Shown piece after piece: positions 45,922-56,269 of a stretch of 64,000 nt of DNA (positions are counted from its first letter, which is position 1; the number at the start of each line of letters is the position of its first letter). A model generated the notes under the pieces. That model made no database searches. It worked only from the letters and a program-made list of their open reading frames with translations, and was not told where the DNA came from. Both the position numbers and the translations under genes were made by a program. This DNA is from Streptoalloteichus hindustanus (GTDB taxonomy: Bacteria > Actinomycetota > Actinomycetes > Mycobacteriales > Pseudonocardiaceae): contig NZ_FQVN01000011.1 in assembly GCF_900129375.1 (NCBI RefSeq), positions 85,460 to 149,459 of the forward strand. The letters run 5' to 3'.

Positions 45922-46925
45922 CGGGAGATCACCTCCCTGGCGAGCTGCCGGTACGCCTCGGCGCCCGCCGACCGCGGCGCCCAGCGGGTGATCGGCTCGC
46001 CGGCCACGGTGGTCTCCGGGAACCGCACCGTCCGGTTGATCACCGTGTCGAACACCACGTCGCCGAACGCCTCGACCACCCTGGCCATGACCTCCCGCGA
46101 GTGCAGCGTGCGCGGGTCGTACATGGTGGCCAGGATGCCGGTGATCTCCAGCTTGGGGTTGAGCCGCTCGCGGACCTTCTCGATGGTGTCGATCAGCAGC
46201 GCCACCCCGCGCAGGCTGAAGAACTCGCACTCCAGCGGGATGAGCACGCCGTCGGCGGCGGCCAGCGCGTTCACCGTGAGCAGGCCCAGCGAGGGCTGGC
46301 AGTCGACGAGCACGTAGTCGTACTGGCCGATCACCGAGCGGAGCACGCGGCTGAGCGTCTGCTCCCTGCCCACCTCGGCGACGAGCTGCACCTCGGCGGC
46401 GGACAGGTCGATGTTGCTGGGCAGCAGGTCCATGTGGTCGACGCCGGTGCGCAGCACGACGTCCTCCACGGCGGTGCCGCGCTCCATCAGGACGTTGTAG
46501 ATCGTCCGGTCAAGCTGGTGCGGCTGGATGCCCAGGCCCACCGAGAGCGCGCCCTGCGGGTCGAAGTCCACGAGCAGGACGCGGCGCCCGTACTCGGCGA
46601 GGGCGGCGCCGAGGTTGATGGTCGAGGTGGTCTTGCCGACCCCGCCCTTCTGGTTGCACATCGCGAGCACGCGGGCCGGGCCGTGCGCGAGCAGCGTCGG
46701 CGGCTCCGGGATGTGCCGGCCGGGCCGGCCGGTGGGGCCGAGCTCGCCGTCGGGCACGAGGTCGTCCTCGACGACCTCACGCGACCCGAGGGCCGAGGTG
46801 GGGGCGACCATCCCGCCGAGGACGGCCGGGGCGGACGACGCCGCGCCCGGGGCCAGCCCGGCCGTCGGGTCCAGGTCCACGCCGTCACCACGGGACCGCC
46901 CCAGGGACGGCTGCGGTGTCGACAT
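45918..46925 (-). CDS. parA: ParA/Soj-family chromosome-partitioning ATPase
   Basis: Deviant-Walker ATPase of 335 residues. The P-loop is VLAMCNQKGGVGKTTSTINLG (~90-110), then LLVDFDPQGALSVGLGI, DYVLVDCQPSLGLLTVNAL and ECEFFSLRGVALLIDTIEKV. The N-terminal ~75 residues are low-complexity. It is not beside parB, so it is likely the second ParA-like protein that actinobacteria carry next to scpAB, not the oriC-linked ParA. First gene of the parA-rhh-scpA-scpB-rluB operon. Confidence 0.9.
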   Translation of the reverse strand: MSTPQPSLGRSRGDGVDLDPTAGLAPGAASSAPAVLGGMVAPTSALGSREVVEDDLVPDGELGPTGRPGRHIPEPPTLLAHGPARVLAMCNQKGGVGKTTSTINLGAALAEYGRRVLLVDFDPQGALSVGLGIQPHQLDRTIYNVLMERGTAVEDVVLRTGVDHMDLLPSNIDLSAAEVQLVAEVGREQTLSRVLRSVIGQYDYVLVDCQPSLGLLTVNALAAADGVLIPLECEFFSLRGVALLIDTIEKVRERLNPKLEITGILATMYDPRTLHSREVMARVVEAFGDVVFDTVINRTVRFPETTVAGEPITRWAPRSAGAEAYRQLAREVISR

Positions 46926-47098
46926 GACTCCTGACTCCTTCGGCCGACGGGGATCAACAGGTGCTCTCGGCCGCAGCCTAGGCCGGCTCCGTCACCGCCG
47001 GCAACGCGGCGCGCCGGAGGCATCGCGGCTGGTCAGCAAGGCTCGCCCTGTCGAGGAGCGCGCCGCCTCCCGCCGGGCGCCCGCCCGGTCCGAGCAGG

Positions 47099-47419
47099 TC
47101 AGCGGGGCGCCACCACGTGGGCGGGCGCGTTGAGCACGACGTCGAGCAGGCCGGGGAACAGCTCGTCGAGGACGTCCCGCCGCAGGGTGACGAACCGCTG
47201 GGTGCCCTGGCAGCGGGTGCGCGTCACCCCGGCCTCCCGCAGGACGCGGAAGTGCTGGGACAGCGTGGACTTCGCCACACCGACCTCGAAGGTGCCGCAC
47301 TGCCGCTCGCCCTCGGCCGCGATCTGGCGGACGACCGCGAGGCGGGTCGGGTCGCTGAGCGCGTGCAACACGCCGGTGAGCGTGATCTGGTCATGTCTGG
47401 GGTGCTCCGGCTCGCGCAC
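47099..47419 (-). CDS. ArsR-family transcriptional regulator
   Basis: Winged-helix repressor of 106 residues: ITLTGVLHALSDPTRLAVVR, then the recognition region VAKSTLSQHFRVLREAGVT and the wing TRTRCQGTQRFVTLR. Only single cysteines are present (in RQCGTFE and TRCQG), not the metal-binding CxC box, so it may respond to something other than arsenic-type metals. It diverges from the EamA transporter gene 112 bases away, which it most likely controls together with itself. Confidence 0.9.
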   Translation of the reverse strand: MREPEHPRHDQITLTGVLHALSDPTRLAVVRQIAAEGERQCGTFEVGVAKSTLSQHFRVLREAGVTRTRCQGTQRFVTLRRDVLDELFPGLLDVVLNAPAHVVAPR

Positions 47420-47531
47420 GCCTCACCTCCGCCGTCCCGCGGGCGGGTTCCCGCCTCGTCGGTTCCATCCTTCCAACGCCCGACACGTCCGAGTTGACCC
47501 GGACCGGGCTCCCGGTGCGAGACTAGCCACC

Positions 47532-48551
47532 ATGTTCGATGTTCGACGAATGACGAAGGGTCGCCCGGCTGGCGTCGTGCTCGCGGCGACCACGGCGATG
47601 ACCTGGGGCGGGCTGTTCGTGGTCAGCGCCGGGGTGCTCCCCGAGCTGGACGTCGTGCACATGACCCTCGTCCGGTACCTGTTCTCGGCCCTGCTCACCG
47701 CCGCGCTGCTGCTCGCGGTCGAGGGCCGGCGGGCCTTCCGGACCGACGGCCGCGGCCTGCTGCTGTTCGTCCTCGGCTCGATCGGCTACGCCGGGTACAA
47801 CGTCGCCGCGTTGTCCATGATCGGCCCGCTGCCCGCGCAGAGCGTGTCGGTGCTCGTCGCGACGATGCCGCTGGTCGCCACCGCCGTGAGCTGGGCGGCC
47901 GGCGGCGGCCGCCCCCGCCCGGTGCTCGGAGCGGCGGCGCTGCTGGCCCTGCTCGGCGTGGCCACGGTGCTCGGCAGGGGCGCGCCCCTGGCCGTGCTGG
48001 ACGGCGCGGTGGGTCTGCCCGCCGTCGTGGTGCTGTTCGGCGTCCTGAGCTGGGTGGTGTTCACCAGGGGCGCCAACCGCTTCCCCGACTGGAGCCCGCT
48101 GCGCTACACCGCGCTGACCCAGTTCGGCGGGGTCGTCACGCTGATGCTCGTCACCGTGGTGGCCGAGGCCGCCGGCTGGGTGGAGACCCCGCGGCTGTCG
48201 ACCTACCTCCACCACTGGCCGGCGCTGCTCTACATGACGGTGCCCGCGTCGGTGTACGCCGTCCTGGCCTGGAACTCCGCCACCCGCCGGCTCGGCCCGC
48301 CCACCACCAGCCTGTTCATCACCCTGGTCCCGGTGACCGCGCTGACCGTGACGGCGCTGGGCGGCGTGCCGGTCACCGCCGGGCAGCTCGTCGGGGTGGC
48401 GCTCGTGCTGGCAGCGCTGGTGGCCGGGGTCCTCGGTGGCACGCGGCGGCCCGCCACGACGCCGAGCGCCCCGGCGCCGCGCCCGGAGGAGGTCCCGAAG
48501 AAGAAGGTCCCGGAGGAGGTCCCGGCCACCGCCTCGGGCGGCGTCGGCTGA
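47532..48551 (+). CDS. EamA/DMT-family transporter
   Basis: Ten-helix drug/metabolite transporter of 339 residues with two EamA halves (VVLAATTAMTWGGLFVVSAG... and VVVLFGVLSWVVFTRGANRF...), including ALLYMTVPASVYAVLAWNSA in the last third. ATG 47532 is used; ATG 47550 is an alternative. The hydrophilic tail carries EEVPKKKVPEEVP, a short Lys/Glu/Pro repeat. The divergent ArsR gene suggests induction by a small ligand, perhaps the exported compound. The substrate is unknown. It converges with xerD, leaving seven bases between them. Confidence 0.9.
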   Translation: MFDVRRMTKGRPAGVVLAATTAMTWGGLFVVSAGVLPELDVVHMTLVRYLFSALLTAALLLAVEGRRAFRTDGRGLLLFVLGSIGYAGYNVAALSMIGPLPAQSVSVLVATMPLVATAVSWAAGGGRPRPVLGAAALLALLGVATVLGRGAPLAVLDGAVGLPAVVVLFGVLSWVVFTRGANRFPDWSPLRYTALTQFGGVVTLMLVTVVAEAAGWVETPRLSTYLHHWPALLYMTVPASVYAVLAWNSATRRLGPPTTSLFITLVPVTALTVTALGGVPVTAGQLVGVALVLAALVAGVLGGTRRPATTPSAPAPRPEEVPKKKVPEEVPATASGGVG

Positions 48552-48558
48552 GGAGCGG

Positions 48559-49485
48559 TCAGCCGCGGGCGCGGGGGTGGGAGGTCGCGTACACCTCGCG
48601 CAGCATGGTCACCGTGACCAGCGTGTAGATCTGCGTGGTGGTCACCGAGGCGTGCCCGAGCAGCTCCTGGACGACCCGCACGTCCGCGCCGCCCTCCATC
48701 AGGTGGGTGGCGAAGGAGTGCCGGAGCGTGTGCGGCGAGACCTCCGCGCCGATCCCCGCGCGCTCAGCCGCGGCCTGCACCACCAGCCACGCGCCCTGCC
48801 GCGACAACCGCCCGCCGCGCGCGTTGAGGAACACCGCCGGCGTCCCCCGGCCCTTCGCCGCCAACGCCGGCCGGGCCCGCACCAGGTAGGCGTCGAGCGC
48901 GGCGAGCGCGGGACGCCCGACCGGGACCAGGCGTTGCTTGCCGCCCTTGCCGTCCAGCACCACCGTCCGCTCGCCGGCGTCCACGTCGTCGAGGTCCAGC
49001 CCCACGGCCTCGGAGATCCGCGCCCCCGTCGAGTAGAGCACCTCCAGCAGCGCGCGGTCGCGCAGGCCGCGCGGGTCGTCCTCACTACCCGTGTTCTCCA
49101 GCAGGCGCACCACGTCGTCCACGGGCAGCGCCTTGGGCAGCCTGCGCGGCGGCGTCGGCGGCCTGACCTCCCGGGAGACGTCCTCCGGAACCTGGCCCTC
49201 CTGGTGGGCGAAGCGGTGCAGCCCGCGCACCGCGACCAGGGTCCGCGCGGCCGACGACGCGGCCAGGGCGGGCCGGTCGGGGCCGCCCTCCCGGAGCTCG
49301 CCGAGGAAGCGGGCCAGGTGGTCGGGCGTCACCGCCGCGAGGTCGGCGATCCCTTCCCCCGCCAGGAACTCGGCATAACGGCGCAGGTCACGGCGGTAGG
49401 AGTCGAGCGTGTTGCGGGCCGTGCCCCGCTCCACCGCCAGGTGGTCCAGGTAGGCGGCGATGGTGTCGGCGACGACAGCGGCCAC
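48559..49485 (-). CDS. xerD: Tyrosine recombinase XerD
   Basis: Resolves chromosome dimers at dif with XerC. 308 residues: N-terminal SAM-like domain ([20 protein letters not shown]), then the catalytic domain with Arg in [39 protein letters not shown] (HxxR), the later His in [14 protein letters not shown] and the nucleophilic Tyr in that same motif. All catalytic residues are present. GTG 49485 overlaps the end of ald. The location beside parA/scpAB is the normal chromosomal one, so this is a housekeeping recombinase and not a phage integrase. Confidence 0.94.
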   Translation of the reverse strand: MAAVVADTIAAYLDHLAVERGTARNTLDSYRRDLRRYAEFLAGEGIADLAAVTPDHLARFLGELREGGPDRPALAASSAARTLVAVRGLHRFAHQEGQVPEDVSREVRPPTPPRRLPKALPVDDVVRLLENTGSEDDPRGLRDRALLEVLYSTGARISEAVGLDLDDVDAGERTVVLDGKGGKQRLVPVGRPALAALDAYLVRARPALAAKGRGTPAVFLNARGGRLSRQGAWLVVQAAAERAGIGAEVSPHTLRHSFATHLMEGGADVRVVQELLGHASVTTTQIYTLVTVTMLREVYATSHPRARG

Positions 49486-49487
49486 GG

Positions 49488-50603
49488 TCAGGACAACGCC
49501 TCGAACAGGCCGACGTGCGGCAGCGCGTGCGCCTCGGCGACCTCGGCGTGCACGACCTCGCCTCGGACCACGTTCACCCCTCTCGCCAGCGCCGGGTCGT
49601 CGGTCACCGCCTGGCGCAGACCCTTGTCGGCCAACGCGACCGCGTAGGGCAGGGTCACGTTGGCCAGCGCCCACGTCGAGGTGTGCGGCACCGCCCCCGG
49701 CATGTTCGCCACGCAGTAGAACACGGACCGGTGGACGGTGAAGGTCGGCTCGTCGTGCGTGGTCGGCCGCGAGTCCTCGAAGCACCCGCCCTGGTCGACG
49801 GCGATGTCCACCAGCACCGAGCCGGACCGCATCCGGGACACCAGCTCGTTGCTCACCAGCCGGGGCGCCCTGGCCCCCGGCACGAGCACCGCCCCGACCA
49901 CCAGGTCCGCCCACAGGCAGGCCCGCTCCACCTCGTAGGAGTTGCTGGTGACCGTCTGGAGGTGCCCCCGGTACACCAGGTCGAGCTGCCGCAGCCGGTG
50001 GACGTTGGTGTCCAGCACGACCACCTCGGCCTGCATCCCCAGCGCGATCACGGCCGCGTTCATCCCGGCCACCCCGGCGCCGATCACCGCCACCCGCCCC
50101 GCAGCCACCCCGGACACACCGCCGAGCAGCACTCCCCGCCCACCCTGCGCCCGCTCCAGGCAGTGCGCCCCGACCTGCGGCGCCATCCGCCCCGCGACCT
50201 CGCTCATCGGCGCCAGCAGCGGCAGCGACCCGTCGGGCAGCTGGACCGTCTCGTAGGCCACCGCCGTGACCCCCGCGTCGAGCAACGCGCGCGTGCACTC
50301 CCGGCTGGCCGCCAGGTGCAGGTAGGTGAACACCACCTGCCCGGGCCGCATCCGGTGGTACTCCGCCGGCTCGGGCTCCTTGACCTTGAGCACCAGCTCG
50401 GCCTCGCCCCAGACGTCGTCCGCGGTGGGCGCGATCCGCGCGCCGGCCGCCAGGTAGTCCTCGTCGGGCAACGCCGAGCCGACCCCGGCGTCCCGCTCGA
50501 CCAGCACCCGGTGGCCGCGCCGGACGAGCTCCACCACGCCGGCCGGGGTGATCGCCACCCGGTACTCGCGGACCTTCAGCTCCCGAGGGACTCCGACCAG
50601 CAC
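49488..50603 (-). CDS. ald: Alanine dehydrogenase
   Basis: NAD-dependent interconversion of L-alanine and pyruvate plus ammonia. 371 residues, the family length: [20 protein letters not shown] at the start, [15 protein letters not shown] (catalytic-type Lys), FTYLHLAAS (His), the Rossmann motif [20 protein letters not shown], and [23 protein letters not shown] 50603 is preceded by GGGGAGGCGGC; further upstream the frame loses family similarity. Its last codons overlap the xerD start. Confidence 0.95.
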   Translation of the reverse strand: MLVGVPRELKVREYRVAITPAGVVELVRRGHRVLVERDAGVGSALPDEDYLAAGARIAPTADDVWGEAELVLKVKEPEPAEYHRMRPGQVVFTYLHLAASRECTRALLDAGVTAVAYETVQLPDGSLPLLAPMSEVAGRMAPQVGAHCLERAQGGRGVLLGGVSGVAAGRVAVIGAGVAGMNAAVIALGMQAEVVVLDTNVHRLRQLDLVYRGHLQTVTSNSYEVERACLWADLVVGAVLVPGARAPRLVSNELVSRMRSGSVLVDIAVDQGGCFEDSRPTTHDEPTFTVHRSVFYCVANMPGAVPHTSTWALANVTLPYAVALADKGLRQAVTDDPALARGVNVVRGEVVHAEVAEAHALPHVGLFEALS

Positions 50604-50773
50604 GCCGCCTCCCCGACCACGCTGTCTCCCCGACCACGCCGACCGCGACCACGCGACCCCGCGCGACGGACGCCGCCCGGCCCGACACCGGGCCGTTCCC
50701 GCAGCGTATTCCCGGGTCACCGGCACCACCCGGACGAGCAACCGCCGATCACCGTTTCGGATACTGTGCCCGC

Positions 50774-51274
50774 GTGACACCAGAATCGGCTGGATCGGGC
50801 GAAGTCCGGATCGGGACCCAGGAACGCGAGCAGGCCATCAACGTCCTGGGCGAACACCTCGCCGCCGGTCGGTTGGAGATCCACGAGTACGAGGAGCGGG
50901 TCGGCAGGGCCACCACCGCCCGCACCCCGTCCGAGCTCCGACTGTTGTTCGGCGACCTCCCCGCGCCCCACCCGCCCGCGTTGTTCCCGCATCCGGTGGT
51001 GCAACCACCTCCGCCGATGGCGGTGCCCCCGGCCGGGGCGCCGATGGCGGCGTACGGGACCTCGGAGAAGTCGAAGCTGATCGCGGGCCTGCTGCAGATC
51101 CTGCTGCCCTTCGGCGTCGGCCGCTTCTACACCGGGCACACCGGCATGGCGGTCGCCCAGCTCGTGGTCACCTTCGTGACCTTCGGCTTCGGCGCGCTGT
51201 GGCCGTTCATCGACGGCATCCTGCTGCTCGTCAACGGCGGCACCGACTCCCACGGCCGGCGCCTGCGCGACTGA
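50774..51274 (+). CDS. DUF1707 and TM2 domain membrane protein
   Basis: A 166-residue protein. The N-terminal DUF1707 (VRIGTQEREQAINVLGEHLA, then RLEIHEYEERV, a SHOCT-like helical motif) is followed by a Pro-rich linker and a TM2 pair of membrane helices (KLIAGLLQILLPFGVGRFYT, then TFVTFGFGALWPFIDGILLL). DUF1707 proteins are common in actinomycetes; the function is not established. GTG 50774 is the first codon of the family match. Divergent from ald, convergent with the nudix gene. Confidence 0.87.
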   Translation: MTPESAGSGEVRIGTQEREQAINVLGEHLAAGRLEIHEYEERVGRATTARTPSELRLLFGDLPAPHPPALFPHPVVQPPPPMAVPPAGAPMAAYGTSEKSKLIAGLLQILLPFGVGRFYTGHTGMAVAQLVVTFVTFGFGALWPFIDGILLLVNGGTDSHGRRLRD

Positions 51275-51287
51275 CCGGGAGACACCA

Positions 51288-51328
51288 CGGGCGCGGCGCC
51301 CCACCTCGTGGGTGGGGCGCCGCGCCCG
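51288..51328. terminator. Bidirectional hairpin terminator
   Basis: Perfect 18-bp arms (51288-51305, 51311-51328) with loop TCGTG, between the convergent TM2 and nudix genes. It starts 13 bases past one stop and ends 9 bases from the other. Confidence 0.88.
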
Positions 51329-51337
51329 TCCGGTCGC

Positions 51338-51979
51338 TCAGCCTCGCTGGCGGTCCGCCCAGCGGTGCGGCCGGTCCCGCCACGGGGCGTCCTCCGGCCG
51401 CGCCGGCGCGGCCCCGCCCCGCACGGCCCGCGCGGCGAGCAGCCCGGCCACCGCCGTGGCGTTGACGATCTCCCCGGCCAGGGCCCTGCGCACCGCGTCG
51501 TCCAGCGGCACCCAGTCCAGCACCAGGTCGGCCTCCTCGCTGCCGTGGTGCACCTCGCGGTCCACCTCCGACAGCCCGGTGGCCAGGAAGACCCGCACGC
51601 ACTCGTCGCTGAAGCCCGGCGAGGACGCCACGTCGACCAGCACCGACCACGACGACGCGGCCAGGCCGGTCTCCTCGGCCAGTTCCCGGCGCGCCGCGCC
51701 CACCGGGTCCTCGCCCGGCACGTCGAGCAGCCCGGCCGGCAGCTCCCACAGCCGCCGCCCGACCGGGTGCCGGTACTGGTGGATCAACGCCACCCGCTGC
51801 TCGGGGTCCAGCGCCACCACCGCCACCGCGCCGGGGTGCTCCACGACCTCCCGGGTGCCGGTCCGGCCACCCGGCATGACCACCTCGTCCACCCGCAGCG
51901 CCAGCACCCGGCCCGAGTAGGCGTCCCTGCTGGCGGCGGTGCGGAACTCGTGCCGCCCTGCCTCGTCGACGTCGCTCAC
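51338..51979 (-). CDS. Nudix hydrolase, ADP-ribose pyrophosphatase-like
   Basis: Hydrolyses ADP-ribose or a related nucleoside diphosphate compound. 213 residues with a complete Nudix box within GLLDVPGEDPVGAARRELAE followed by ETGL. The family context is VALIHQYRHPVGRRLWELPA and SPGFSDECVRVFLATGL. Sits a few bases downstream of pyrG (GTG 51979; pyrG stop 51984), so it is likely co-transcribed with it, a conserved arrangement in actinobacteria. Confidence 0.92.
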   Translation of the reverse strand: MSDVDEAGRHEFRTAASRDAYSGRVLALRVDEVVMPGGRTGTREVVEHPGAVAVVALDPEQRVALIHQYRHPVGRRLWELPAGLLDVPGEDPVGAARRELAEETGLAASSWSVLVDVASSPGFSDECVRVFLATGLSEVDREVHHGSEEADLVLDWVPLDDAVRRALAGEIVNATAVAGLLAARAVRGGAAPARPEDAPWRDRPHRWADRQRG

Positions 51980-51983
51980 CGGG

Positions 51984-53924
<1,941 letters not shown>

Positions 53925-54066
53925 TCACCGTATCACCCCCCGCGGGGTCCGCAGCACCCCTCGCCGGCGAAGTCGCCGTGTCGGGGCACGTCGGCGGCCT
54001 GCCCGGCCCGCCGGGGCCACCGGCGCGAGGCCCCCTGTGGGCGGCCCCGATCGGCTCGCGGCGGGC

Positions 54067-55005
54067 TCAGCCCGCCGGCTCGGGAGCGGGCCCCTGGGCG
54101 TTGCCCGCCGTGCCGTAACGGCCGGAACGGCCCTCCAGCTCCTGACGCAGGGCGAGGACCGCCACGACCCGCCCCGCGGCGGTGTCGACGTTGTCGACAC
54201 TCGACAACACCGAGGACGCCGCCGTGTCCGCCCGGACCACCCCCACCGGGCCCACGCCGTCCGCCGAGCCCGACCGGCCGGCCAGCACCGCCCCCGCCCC
54301 GGAGCGGTCGAGCTGGGTGGCGAACCTGGCCACCGTCGCCGCCCGGTCGCCGGCCGCGTCCCCGCTGGTCCGGCCCCCGGTGAGCACCACGGCGAGCTGG
54401 GCGGGCCGCAGGTCGCCGGCGATCTTGGCGAACCCGCCGTCGGCCAACGCGCGCAGGGCGGCCGCCGCCTCCTCCGGCTTGGCCTGCGGCTGGTTGTTGT
54501 CCTTGTTGAGCAGCACCAACGGGCCGACCAGCCCGCCGGCCAGCGTGCCGGGATCGGACGCGGTGGGCAGCCGCGCCCCGGCGGGCAGCAACCGGGTGAC
54601 GAGCTGGCGGAGCTGGTCGGCCTTGTCCGGGTCGGTGAAGGTGTCGGTGAGCTGCAGCTCCCCCGTCACCGTCGCGCCCGCGGTCCGCACGAGACCGACC
54701 AGCGCGTCCCGGTCGGAGGGACTCGCGTCGACCGTGCTGACCAGCACCACCGTCCGCTTGTCGAGCAGACCCCGCACGGCGGCCGGGCCGACGGCCGTGC
54801 CGAACCGGTCGGCGGCGTCGAGCTGGGCGTTGAGCGCGTTGCGTTCCGCCTCCAGGTCGGCGACCTGCCGGCCGAGCGCGTCCCGGTCGCCGGCGAGCCC
54901 GGACAGCAGCCGGCCGCCGACCGCCGACGAGCCGAGCACGACCCCCAGCGCGAGCGCCAGGAACACCGAGGCGATCGAGACGACGTGGTACCGCAACGTG
55001 ATCAC
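54067..55005 (-). CDS. SteB / MctB-like membrane-anchored protein
   Basis: A 312-residue member of the SteB/copper-transporter MctB family. A single N-terminal membrane segment in VITLRYHVVSIASVFLALAL is followed by a coiled coil (GDRDALGRQVADLEAERNAL) and a large extracytoplasmic alpha/beta domain. GTG 55005 overlaps the steA stop (GTGA). In corynebacteria SteA and SteB act together in septal cell-wall processes; in mycobacteria MctB was linked to copper. The steA pairing favours the former. Confidence 0.87.
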   Translation of the reverse strand: MITLRYHVVSIASVFLALALGVVLGSSAVGGRLLSGLAGDRDALGRQVADLEAERNALNAQLDAADRFGTAVGPAAVRGLLDKRTVVLVSTVDASPSDRDALVGLVRTAGATVTGELQLTDTFTDPDKADQLRQLVTRLLPAGARLPTASDPGTLAGGLVGPLVLLNKDNNQPQAKPEEAAAALRALADGGFAKIAGDLRPAQLAVVLTGGRTSGDAAGDRAATVARFATQLDRSGAGAVLAGRSGSADGVGPVGVVRADTAASSVLSSVDNVDTAAGRVVAVLALRQELEGRSGRYGTAGNAQGPAPEPAG

Positions 55006-56189
55006 GGGAGCAGCCCCCCGACCCAGTCGGCGATGTCGTTCCAGGTCCCGGAGACGTGGTCGACGTAGACCCCGCCGACCCCGGAGACGAGCAGCGCCAC
55101 CGCCACCACGGCCACCGCGGCCAGCACCAGCAGCACGACGGCCGGCGTCGGCACCCGCACCCGGTGGAGCGTGGCCACCGCCCGGCCGTCGACGAGCTTG
55201 GCGCCCAGCCGCAACCGGGTCAGGAACGCGCAGGGGTTGCCCCCGGAACGGCCGTGGTCCAGGAACTCCGGCAGCGACGCCGGGAACCCCACGGCGACCA
55301 CCAGCGACGCGCCGTGCTCGTCGGCCAGGAGCAGGGCCAGGTCCTCGGGATCGCCCGACGCCGGGAACGTCACCGCCCCGATGCCCAGGTCCTGGATGCG
55401 CTCCAGCCCCGGCGCGTGCCCGTCGAGCTGCGCGGGCAGCACGACGTCGGCCCCACAGCGCAACGTGTCGTCGCTGACCAGCGTCGGGTCGCCGACCACC
55501 ACGTCCGGGGTGTGCCCGGCGGCCCGCAGCGCCTCCGCGCCCGCCTCCACCCCGATCAGCACCGGCCGGTTCTCCCGCAGGTAGGTCCGCAGCCGCGCCA
55601 GGTCCTCCCGGTGGCCGCGGCCCGGGGCGACGACGAGGACCTCCCGGTCGCGCATCGGCACGTACAGCTCCGGGATGCCCACCCCCTCCAACACCAGCGA
55701 CCGCTCCCGGCGCAGGAACTCGATGGTGTTGGCGGAGAACGCCTCCAGCTGGGCCCACAGGCCGGCCTTCGCGTCGGCCATCAGGTCGGTCACGCTCTCC
55801 CTGGTCTGCCACGTCCCCCTGGCCAGCTCCCGGTCGCCGTCGTAGACCACGCCCTCGTGCACGCGCACCCTCGTGCCGTCCTTCAGCGTGCGCAGCAGCT
55901 CCCCGCCGACCTCGTCGACCAGCGGCACCCCGGCGGCGAGCAGGGCCTCGGGGCCGAGGTTGGGGAACCGGCCGGAGATCGACGGCGCCGCGTTGACCAC
56001 GGCGACCACCCCGGCCTCCACCAACGCGTCGGCCGTGCGCCGGTCCAGGTCGACCTGGTCCATCACGGCCACGTCCCCGGGCCCCACGCGCCGCAGCAGG
56101 CGGTCGACGCGACGGTCGACCCGCGCGGGACCGGACACTCCAGGCAGTGATCGCTTGCTACTACGGGTGAGAATTCCCGTGAGCTTCAT
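55002..56189 (-). CDS. steA: SteA, putative cytokinetic ring protein
   Basis: A 395-residue cytoplasmic protein tethered by one C-terminal membrane helix (TPAVVLLVLAAVAVVAVALL). The body has a thiamin-pyrophosphokinase-like fold (VAVMDQVDLDRRTADALVEA, VVNAAPSISGRFPNLGPE, TPDVVVGDPTLVSDDTL). Proteins of this kind localise to the division septum in actinobacteria and pair with SteB, encoded immediately downstream with a four-base overlap. Located between recN and pyrG, its usual place. Confidence 0.9.
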   Translation of the reverse strand: MKLTGILTRSSKRSLPGVSGPARVDRRVDRLLRRVGPGDVAVMDQVDLDRRTADALVEAGVVAVVNAAPSISGRFPNLGPEALLAAGVPLVDEVGGELLRTLKDGTRVRVHEGVVYDGDRELARGTWQTRESVTDLMADAKAGLWAQLEAFSANTIEFLRRERSLVLEGVGIPELYVPMRDREVLVVAPGRGHREDLARLRTYLRENRPVLIGVEAGAEALRAAGHTPDVVVGDPTLVSDDTLRCGADVVLPAQLDGHAPGLERIQDLGIGAVTFPASGDPEDLALLLADEHGASLVVAVGFPASLPEFLDHGRSGGNPCAFLTRLRLGAKLVDGRAVATLHRVRVPTPAVVLLVLAAVAVVAVALLVSGVGGVYVDHVSGTWNDIADWVGGLLP

Positions 56190-56269
56190 GTGACCGATGG
56201 TGACAAAGGGTCCATGCCGGAACCGGATGCCACGCCGACCACGAACCGGCGGTCAAGCCGCCGTTCGGC

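Noticed and set aside
48559..49485. Phage-type integrase marking a mobile element
   Set aside because: Sequence and position fit the housekeeping recombinase XerD next to parA and scpAB.
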